In this document: piece after piece, positions 10,408 to 17,500 of the stretch | How positions within the stretch are numbered: the stretch's first letter is position 1 | Layout: each line of letters begins with the position of its first letter | Origin: Stramonita haemastoma | Lineage: Eukaryota > Mollusca > Gastropoda > Neogastropoda > Muricidae | Direction: 5' to 3' | NCBI GenBank assembly: GCA_030674155.1 | Contig: CM060325.1 | Location: 60,726,311 to 60,743,810 of the forward strand | Length of the DNA: 17,500 nt | Program-made: the position numbers and the translations under genes | The notes under the pieces: model-generated | What the model was told of the DNA's origin: nothing | The model's database searches: none | The model's input: only the letters and a program-made list of their open reading frames with translations

Positions 10408-10727
10408 GGCCTGTTCTTCATTTTTTTTCTTCTTCAATTGTGATACATTTGATAGACAAATTGCTATGTTATTAATCTATTTTTATTTGCATGCAACACA
10501 TTAAAAAAAAAATTGAGCTGCGGGCCTATTGTAATTTTCACCAAGTGATCGTTCATGATTTAGGTCGATATCTGTTTGTTTGTTTGACAATGCTTCTAAT
10601 TCATCAGCAATAGTGTTTTCTATATATATAAATTTTCCCCTAAGGTTCAGTATGTATATGTACCTTATGTTTGCTATAATATATGCTTTGTACAATTGTT
10701 GTTCCTCTCATTTCCTCACTGCTTCCC
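10408..10727. other. AT-rich spacer, nothing recognised
   Basis: AT-rich with a short TATATATA run near 10621. No gene, RNA or clear repeat seen. Confidence 0.5.
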
Positions 10728-11330
10728 AAGAGCCTAGATAGCATTACCGTTATTGATCTGTGGCTGTGGAATAAAACTCAATTTTCGTCTTTTTCTCTAG
10801 TGTGCCCTTCCCTTTATTCTACAAAGCAGCGGGTGGTATGACACTTCCCTGTGGTAACAAGCATCACGTGCAGAGAGAGATAGCAATACCTGTGACAAGA
10901 ATCTAAATGAAAGCTCCGCCAAGCAGGTTGAAATCAATTTGTCTGTTGTGTTTACACGCCAGGCGTTTCCACCTGATTAAAAGAGCAAAGGAGAAAACAT
11001 AGCCTAGGGCGTATGCCAACACAATGGCATCAGAAAAAGCAATTTCTTTCCAAGGTTGTTTTAATCCAGGAAAAAAAAGTACTCGATATGTGAAATACCA
11101 GTCATGCATAAAGAAGCTTTTGACAGAAAATGATTTAAGATAAAAGAATGTAATCTCAGATTGTAAACGTGAACATAGACAATAATCATCTAAATAAAAC
11201 AGATTGGATAAAATAATAAGAAAGAAGCCCCGGGGTAGTGGAAAAAAATCCCTAACTGTGAAGGCACAGGCACTCCACTCTGTTTTGCAGATGCAGCTAA
11301 GTAGATAACACCTAATGTGATTGACCAAAG
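10728..11330 (+). mobile_element. Main repeat, copy C, head and middle
   Basis: The upstream motif GATAGCATTACCGTTATTGA (10737-10756) corresponds to that of copy A. A pyrimidine tract follows, then CAGCGGGTGGTATGACAC (10827-10844), CACGTG (10865-10870), and a segment 10894-11046 nearly identical to copy B. After 11046 the similarity drops, though GCATAAAGAAGC and TTGACAGAAAA (about 11106) still align. The 141-codon minus-strand frame across this segment lacks a recognised domain and is interpreted as chance. Confidence 0.7.
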
Positions 11331-11392
11331 CACTCTACAAGATTAGGATAAATTTAAGTAGCTGACGGTATCTCTTTATTTACATCAATTAC

Positions 11393-11753
11393 AGATGCTA
11401 TAGTCAAGGGATAAGACCATTTGACTTCAATCAAATGGATCCATGAAGTCGTGGGTTTGAACTTCGGTGAATTAAAGGTGGGGATTTTTATGATCTTCCA
11501 TGTCAACTTCAACCACTAGTGCCTTAATTCTCTTCGTGCATAAACACATGCAGAAGATTAAATGTGCGTTTTAAAGATCATGTAATTTATGTCAGCGTTC
11601 ACGGTGGAATACTGGAACACGAACATACCAGAATATTCCCTAATGATGGTCAGCGGTTCCGCTTTTATTGGACAAAAACGGTTGCATACGCAAAATGCCA
11701 CTATTGGTGAAACCCGGAGTCTAGGTAATGAACAAAAAACCAAAACAAAAAGA
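11393..11753 (+). mobile_element. tRNA-derived SINE inside copy C
   Basis: The head has a box A-like TATAGTCAAGGGATAAG and a perfect 8 bp stem (11417-11424 with 11431-11438) in anticodon-arm position. The box B-like sequence is GGGTTTGAACTTCGG (11453-11467). The body includes GTGGGGATTTTTATGATCTT, TGCGTTTTAAAGATCATGTA and ATGTCAGCGTTC, and ends in an A-rich tail (about 11730-11752). This closely recalls a SINE common in caenogastropod sequences as I remember it, with decay; not verified. A functional tRNA is unlikely because the acceptor and T arms are degraded. Confidence 0.7.
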
Positions 11754-11904
11754 CAGCGGCACCTGACTTGCTTCCGAGAAGACACAATTAGCAGCAACAA
11801 CAGCAGCAAAATCAAACAATAACAACACAAGATGCCAGAAAATGGTTTACAATAAGGATGGTAGAACATTCCTCACTGTCAACATACTCTAATCCTCTCC
11901 AATC
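11754..11904. other. Short spacer between SINE and tail of copy C
   Basis: Contains AGCAACAACAGCAGC-type triplets and AAT/AAC runs near 11790-11830. No gene is seen. Confidence 0.4.
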
Positions 11905-12208
11905 TATTTTACATGACAGGCCCATCCTCAGCATCAAAATGATCCGTTAATTGTCATGTCAGTTTGCCCTTCAACAATAAGCAAACTTGTCTGTTGCTAG
12001 GCATGCATGGTATGGCATTGGCATTGGCATAGACTAGCTGCGAAAATCATTAGCGCTGTTATCATCACCCAGACATGTGTCAACTGCTAATGGGATGGAC
12101 TGCCTTTCACTTGGCTGGAAATGACTATAGCATCCTTTCAGTGTGTGAAGACAGTGACACAGAGTACGAGGAGCAAGGGATGGGGGGTGGCTGGGAAGGG
12201 AGGAATAG
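11905..12208 (+). mobile_element. Main repeat, copy C, tail
   Basis: ATCATTAGCGCTGTTATCAT (about 12047-12066), then AGACATGTGTCAACTGCTAA (about 12071-12090), corresponds to the end of tails A and B. Upstream, CATCCTCAGCATCAAAATGA and GTTTGCCCTTCAACAATAAG match the less conserved middle of the tail. The GA block follows after about 100 bp of G-rich sequence. Confidence 0.55.
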
Positions 12209-12304
12209 TTGGGGAGAGAGAGAGAGAAGAGGAGAGAGAGAGAGAGGAGAGGAGAGAGATGAGAGAGAGGGAGAGAGAGAGAGAGAGGAGAGAGAGGAGA
12301 GAGG

Positions 12305-12375
<71 letters not shown>

Positions 12376-12531
12376 GAGAGAGAGAGAGAGACAGACAGAT
12401 AGACAGAAGACAGACAGACAGACAGACAGACAGACAGGTACAAAGACTGAGAGACACACAGAGAGAGGGGAGCAAGCGAGAGACAGAGACCGAAAATACA
12501 GAGACAGAGAGAGAGAAAGAGAAAGAAAGAA

Positions 12532-12564
<33 letters not shown>

Positions 12565-12657
12565 GACACAGGACAGAGATAGAACAGACAGACAGACAGA
12601 CGAGACAGACAGAGACAGACAGAGAGATAGACAGACAGACGGACAGACAGACAGAGA
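12209..12657 (+). repeat. GA to GACA compound microsatellite ending copy C
   Basis: (GA)n from 12214 to about 12390, (GACA)n at about 12391-12437, a mixed GAGACA and GAAA section, then (GACA)n at about 12535-12655. The 255-codon Arg/Glu/Asp/Gln/Thr frame that crosses it is low complexity and not a gene. Confidence 0.95.
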
Positions 12658-12943
12658 TGTTTGTTTTCGCTACTTTTAGAACTAGACCATTTAAACTTTG
12701 TGCGAGAGAAGTTTCATCGTTTCGGTTTACACTATTTCTGGATTTAAAAAAATCATTATGTGAGAGAAAAATCTTAAAAATGATTGAAAAAGATTTACAG
12801 AATAAGATAAGAATATCAGTGACTGAAGGAAAGAACAAATAAAACAGCAATACTCTACTGAATAAATGAACTAGCAAACAAATAGCAATCCACTACTCGG
12901 TCATTTAATTAATTACATGTAGATACCAAAACCTACATTTCAG
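12658..12943. other. AT-rich spacer, nothing recognised
   Basis: A-rich sequence. It forms the C-terminal 60 codons of an artefactual frame entering from the microsatellite. No domain or RNA signal is seen. Confidence 0.5.
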
Positions 12944-13014
12944 TAACTAACTAACTAAGTAAGTAAGTAAGTAACTAACTAACTAACTGCTAACTAGCTA
13001 ACTAGCTAGCTAGT

Positions 13015-13062
<48 letters not shown>

Positions 13063-13152
13063 GTAACTAGCTAACTAACTAGCTAACTAGCTAATACTAA
13101 CTAGCTAACTAACTAACTAACTAACTAATTAACTGAGTCAATACGTAAGTAG

Positions 13153-13185
<33 letters not shown>

Positions 13186-13440
13186 GAAGGAAGGAAGGAA
13201 GAAGAGGAAGGAAGGAAGGAAGAAGGAAATAGATAAGTAAGTAATATGTGAGTAAGTAAGAAAGTAAGTAAGTAAGCAAGTAAATAAGTAATTAAGTAAG
13301 TAATGAATTAGTAAGTATCAAAGTACTTAACTAGCTAACTAGCAAACTAACTAACAAATTAACCAACCAACCAGCCAGCCAACCAACCAACCAACCGACC
13401 AACCAACCAGCCGACCAAGCAAACCAACGAATCGGCTCAC
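12944..13440 (+). repeat. Tetranucleotide ladder: CTAA, GTAA, GGAA, GTAA, CTAA, AACC
   Basis: About 500 bp of tetranucleotide arrays. CTAA with CTAG variants (about 12946-13135), GTAA (about 13146-13184), GGAA/GAAG (about 13184-13228), GTAA again (about 13233-13320), a short CTAA stretch (about 13327-13357), then AACC with AGCC variants (about 13360-13425). Neighbouring motifs differ by one base, suggesting motif turnover by point mutation followed by expansion. Confidence 0.9.
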
Positions 13441-14228
13441 TAACTGAACACAAAACAAAACATAGACAATTCTTCACGAACTGTTTCCGTTTGTACCAAC
13501 ACAGTTATCATTGATTCATGGCCCAGTACCATACAGAATACATCTGCTTTTTACTTTTTACAATAGAATTTTAAATAACATAATTATCTTTGAATATGTT
13601 TCCCATGTGTGCCTTTCTCCTATTCTCACTCCTAGTTAAGCGTTTTCTTTAGTTTCATGCTCCTTGCTGTCTCAAATTTCTTCAGCGTATTTTATGTTGC
13701 AATGTCTATAAGAACGACTGAGGGATTGTGTAAACTTTCTGGAATAGTGCCATCAAAGAATGGTCTGGGAAGGCAAAAGTAACTATTAGTGAGAGAAAGG
13801 AGGATAGCGAGCTGCGCTAATGAAGCAGGTAGAAACGAATAAAGTCACAGACAAGAGGAAATATCCAGAACTGAATTTTCAATTAGTAGGGATCCTATTT
13901 TTATAGTAAGAAACCCTGATATCCTGTTTGTTTTACCCTTTGACTATGGGCTGTTATTGTTATTGTTTTTTTTTCTTTTCTCCACGCTGCCTTTCCTCCA
14001 TTCCACATGTATTGATGTCTTTTTTTACAAGTGCAGCTACTCTGCAGTATGGCATGACTCTGTCTCATTTATCCTGATAATTATGTCTTCAACAAAGGAT
14101 TAACAACCAGGCTAGCGACCTTTTGGGGGTGTTTTTTTGTTTTGTTTTGTTTTGTTTACTACTGAAGCAAGTTTTAGCGCTAATGATGTCAATTCCTTGT
14201 TCTTCCAGATCAGTACGAGAATTTGTAT
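13441..14228. other. Long AT-rich spacer, nothing recognised
   Basis: No open frame of interest, no tRNA-like boxes and no tandem repeat apart from a short GTTTT run at about 14138-14157. TTATCATTGATTCATGGCCC near 13505 faintly resembles the upstream motif of the main repeat but is too short to call. Confidence 0.5.
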
Positions 14229-14530
14229 CTAATTATTTCTTCTCTTTTATTATTTTTGTTCTTCTTGTTCTTTTCGTTGTTCTTCTTCTTGTTCTTAATG
14301 TGTCTCTTGTTCTTCTTGTCTTGTTCTTCTTGTTGTGTTCTTGTTCTTGTTCTTTCTTCTTTTTCTTCTTCTTCTTCTTCTTCTTCTTCTTCTTCTTCTT
14401 CTTTTATGTTACACCTTTGCATTTTCTTGTTTACATCATTTACATACTTTTTTTCCTTAAAAATCTCTTTTTTTTTTTTCACATCCTTCTTCTTCAATTT
14501 CTTTTTCTTTTAATTTTTTTTCTTTAGGTT
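14229..14530 (+). repeat. T/C-rich tract with a (TTC)n core
   Basis: About 300 bp of strongly pyrimidine-biased sequence containing TTCTTG variants and a pure TTC array at about 14362-14404. Such tracts can form triplex (H-DNA). It sits where copies A and C have a short pyrimidine tract upstream of the CAGCAGGTGG motif, so it may be an expansion of that tract. Poly-Phe, poly-Leu and poly-Glu frames are artefacts. Confidence 0.9.
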
Positions 14531-14677
14531 TTTCTTCTCGCGTTTCGTTTCTCCTCTGACTGAATTCAATATTCCATCAGCAGGTGGTATGTCGTTACTG
14601 TCAGAGCGACAAAGAACGACCTGTCCGTATTATGTACAATACCGGGCAACGACTCTTTGAACCAACCAGAAGCACCT
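14531..14677 (+). mobile_element. Main repeat, copy E, left part of head
   Basis: CAGCAGGTGGTATG (14578-14591) matches the heads of copies A and B. Sequence then diverges, but TTGAACCAACCAGAAGCACC (about 14658-14676) sits where the other copies have ATGAAAACTCCGCCAAGCAG. The CA array begins exactly here. Confidence 0.55.
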
Positions 14678-15088
<411 letters not shown>

Positions 15089-15089
<1 letters not shown>

Positions 15090-15165
15090 AAATCCCCAGG
15101 AAAACATCAATTTTAACGTATTGTTTACACGTCAGACATTTTTGTAACCAGAGCATAAGACGGGT
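15089..15165 (+). mobile_element. Main repeat, copy E, right part of head
   Basis: ATCAATTTTAACGTATTG, then TTTACACGTCAGACATTTTT and ACCAGAGCATAAG, align with ATCAATTTGTCTGTGGTG, TTTACACGCCAGGCGTTT and ACCTGATTAAAAGAGC in copies A-C. The alignment resumes where the left part stopped, so the CA array lies inside the element. Confidence 0.6.
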
Positions 15166-15299
15166 AGGTGGAAGAGAGAGAGAGAGAGAAAAAAAAGAAA
15201 GGACATGTTGAATCGCGTGTTTACCAGTACAATGACTTCAGAGCTTGCGGTTATTATCTAGTTTTATTATGCTTTACTTTTTAATGATGCGGGTGGAGG
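15166..15299. other. Spacer, nothing recognised
   Basis: A short GA run (about 15175-15190) followed by AT-rich unique sequence. Confidence 0.4.
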
Positions 15300-15470
15300 T
15301 GCAAGAGTTCATTTCAAGCTCCTGACATTATTTTGTAGAAGTACAATGTGGGGCGGTTCACTGAACGATGAGACTGTAAACCGAGGCCCCGTGTGCGAAC
15401 GCACGCATAACATCTTGCGCACACGTTAAATCCTGTTCCGCTTTTCGTAAGAGTAGGCCATGGTGTGCCG
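15300..15470 (+). mobile_element. Diverged SINE-like copy
   Basis: GATGAGACTGTAAACCGAGG (15367-15386), then ACGCATAACATCTTGCGCAC (about 15402-15421), then ACGTTAAA and AGAGTAGGCCAT (about 15452). This matches, in the same order, the body of the minus-strand SINE at 7688-7990 without that copy's 56 bp duplication. A GAGTTCATTTCAAGC sequence near 15307 could be the remains of box B. The tRNA-like head is otherwise unrecognisable. Confidence 0.55.
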
Positions 15471-16049
15471 GTGGGAACAGATGACAATATTTACACAAGT
15501 ACATACACACGGGGACCGGAAAAAAGAAAGCACATGATTGCTTATTCTGTTATCCTCGATATAAAAGAATAAATACAAATACCAACACAACGAGGGAGAA
15601 GAATACGAGGTGAAAGCTTGGAAAGCGGGATATGCAGTGTGACAATTTGAGACAAAATCAAAAAGAAACAAGAATAGAATGGGAAAAAAGTATGAATGAA
15701 AAAGTCATAGAAAACCAAATATGAATTTTTTTTAATTGAAAGGAACTATAATACAAAAATTAAGCAAACAAAAAAAAAGCGCGATGGGATATAAAGACAA
15801 AAGAAAACAGAATAAAGTAAAAAAAAAATAATAAAAACCTCCTATCAAAACAGTTGCACCAATTGTTCTTCTCCTTCTTTTCTTTAAAAAACGGATGCAG
15901 GCCAGAATAAACCCCATCCCAACCACCACTCTTTGATTCATGACAGTAATCAAACGATATGTCCCACTCTCTCTAAAAAATATAACACAATTCAAACCAA
16001 ACCCAAAACAACCACACACACCCCCCAAAAAAAAGCCTTGATTGCTTGG
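15471..16049. other. A-rich spacer, nothing recognised
   Basis: A-rich on the + strand, with several A runs of 8-9. Frames up to 109 codons on the minus strand are hydrophobic and unrecognised. No RNA signal. Confidence 0.5.
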
Positions 16050-16398
16050 AGCTTGGGGCATTCAACGAGCCATAAAATGGCCATTTGTTTTACAGAAAGG
16101 ATCAAGAAAAACGAGGACCAAGGTGAGAATTTACGACCGAAATGGAAAGGCAATCTTCCACCTCAGGCTTCTAAAGCCTCTCCACCTCTTTTCTTCATCC
16201 GTTCATCACTACCACTATGATCATCAGAAAAATGGCACTCTGTCTTTCAGTGATAAAAAAGAGACCTTTTCTGCTGGCCGAGGGTGTCATTAGCATAGTC
16301 ATTATATTCAGGACATGTAAAAAAAAAAAAAAAAAAAAGTTTCATCTCAACCATAAAGCTACCTTCACTATCAGACACAGAGCAGTGGGGTTATCAAA
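16050..16398 (+). mobile_element. Main repeat, tail copy F (probably belongs to copy E)
   Basis: GCATTCAACGAGCC, then CATTTGTTTTACA (about 16057-16095), matches GCATTTAACGAACC and CTTTGTTTTACA at 8537-8575. CTTCCACCT and CCGTTCATCACTACCAC are weaker matches. TCATTAGCATAGTCATTATA and GGACATGT (about 16288-16318) match the tail end of copies A and C. A run of about 20 A at 16319-16338 interrupts the end. The GA block follows. Confidence 0.5.
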
Positions 16399-16423
16399 AT
16401 GAGGAGAGAGAGGGGGGGAAGGG

Positions 16424-16468
<45 letters not shown>

Positions 16469-16469
16469 G

Positions 16470-16511
<42 letters not shown>

Positions 16512-16810
16512 AAGAGAGACAGAGACAGAGACAGAGAGACAGAGAGAGACAGAGACAGAGAGAGACAGAGAGACAGAGAGAGACAGAGAGACAGAGAGAG
16601 ACAGAGACAGAGAGAGACAGAGAGAGACAGAGAGGGACAGAGAGGGAGAGTAATGGGCAGACACACAGAGATATAAAGACAGACAGGCAGGCAGAGTACA
16701 GGCAGAGAAGAAGGCAAAAACAGATGAACAGAGAAACAAAAACAGGGTTAGATGTTGACAGACAAACAGACAGATAGACAGAGAGACAGAGCGAGACAAT
16801 GACAGACAGG
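16399..16810 (+). repeat. GA / GAGACA / GACA compound microsatellite
   Basis: (GA)n to about 16518, a regular GAGACA mixture to about 16650, then sparse GACA and GGCA to about 16810. Same polarity as the blocks at 4.4, 8.9, 12.2 kb and others. Confidence 0.95.
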
Positions 16811-16924
16811 TTTTGTTTGTAAAAAAGACATTTGTGACAGAACCAACAATATCAACATATGAAGAATAGACTGATAAACACACAAGCAAATAAACAAAAA
16901 AAGATATTTCCAAGCATCGATATG
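16811..16924. other. Short spacer
   Basis: A-rich unique sequence between two simple repeats; nothing recognised. Confidence 0.4.
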
Positions 16925-17500
16925 TCAATCATCCATCCCATCCATCATCCATCCATCCATCCATCCATCCATCCATCCATCCATCCATCCATCCATCCAC
17001 CATCCATCCATCCATCCATCCATCCATCCATCCATCCATCCATCCATCCATCATCACATCATCACATACATACATACATACATACGTACATCATCACACA
17101 TCACATCCATCCATAGAACATACATACATACATAACATACATACATACATACATACATACATACATACATACATACATACATACATACATACATACATAC
17201 ATACAGACAGACAGACAACAAGACAACAGACAGACATCACCATGCATACATACACATACATACACATATACATACATACATACATACTACATACATACAT
17301 ACATACATACACAACTACATACATCATACAGACATACATACATACATACATACGTATACGTACGTACAGTACTACTTACATCGTACGTACATACAGACAG
17401 ATAGACAGAACAGACAACATACACGCATTCATAATTACAGCATTACATAACACACACACGTACATATACATTGTACTACGTACTCTAACACACCACACAC
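16925..17500 (+). repeat. ATCC to CATA tetranucleotide array with GACA and CGTA patches
   Basis: (ATCC)n at about 16930-17055, a CATCACAT transition, (CATA)n at about 17066-17200, (GACA)n at about 17203-17237, (CATA)n again to about 17350, CGTA at about 17350-17395, a short GACA/GATA patch, then decaying CA/CATA to the window end. The array runs off the right edge. The Ile-His-Pro-Ser and Tyr-Val-Cys-Met frames are artefacts. Confidence 0.95.

Noticed and set aside
10903..11328. 141-codon minus-strand frame with hydrophobic stretches
   Set aside because: It covers repeat copy C and its middle region. The corresponding parts of copies A and B do not keep a comparable frame, and no domain is recognised.
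11393..11470. Possible functional tRNA gene
   Set aside because: Box-like motifs and one good stem are present, but no complete acceptor or T arm is seen. The sequence continues into a typical SINE body and A-rich tail.
12075..12842. Long Arg/Glu/Asp/Gln/Thr-rich frames in GA/GACA blocks (also at 83-484, 4467-4760, 4838-5407, 9896-10504, 16399-16653)
   Set aside because: They translate the microsatellite itself. GA repeats stay open in most frames on both strands, and no flanking domain or splice context supports a gene.
12944..13440. CRISPR-like array or telomeric repeat
   Set aside because: Units are 4 bp with no spacers, and the motifs are not a known animal telomere repeat such as TTAGGG. 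It is an ordinary tetranucleotide microsatellite.

Overview
This 17.5 kb window is non-coding, repeat-saturated eukaryotic DNA. I find no protein-coding gene, rRNA gene or functional tRNA gene that I can defend. By my own count of the blocks listed, roughly a quarter to 30% is simple sequence: CA/TG, GA/CT, GACA, AT, TTC, CTAA, GTAA, GGAA, AACC, ATCC and CATA arrays, plus long G/C and A/T homopolymers. The style of the microsatellites and three tRNA-like SINE copies with a GTTAAA core resemble caenogastropod mollusc genomes as I remember them. I infer a marine snail or related mollusc at moderate to low confidence; no search was run.

Layout. Bases 1-1,840 are mostly simple repeats: inverted CT/TGTC, then CA/CACG, TG/TGCG, and a CA-AT-GA-G17 compound. 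They include two short old fragments of the main interspersed repeat. Bases 1,840-4,430 are AT-rich sequence holding two old, decayed copies of that repeat and a long T tract. From 4,430 to the end, a recurring module dominates. It has a head (consensus about CAGCAGGTGGTATGGCAC, then CATCACGTGCAGAG, then GTTTACACGCCAGGCGTTT), a middle, and a tail ending near ATCAACTGCCAATTAC. The tail is followed closely by (GA)n and, usually, (GACA)n.

Module copies. Long copies lie at about 5,890-7,113, 8,011-9,240, 10,728-12,655 and 14,520-16,810, all in + orientation. Tail-only copies lie at about 4,845-5,420 and 9,895-10,407. The 10.7 kb copy is split by a tRNA-derived SINE, and the 14.5 kb copy by a diverged SINE-like sequence plus a roughly 410 bp CA array grown inside its head. 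Bases 12,944-13,440 and 16,925-17,500 are tetranucleotide arrays whose motifs change by single-base steps.

Interpretation. There are no genes to connect into a pathway. The notable content is this apparently microsatellite-tailed repeat family. Repeats with internal or terminal microsatellites are known from molluscs and other animals (for example pearl-type elements and Helitron-related non-autonomous elements), but I cannot assign this family to any of them. All repeat relationships were found by eye and need an alignment to confirm.
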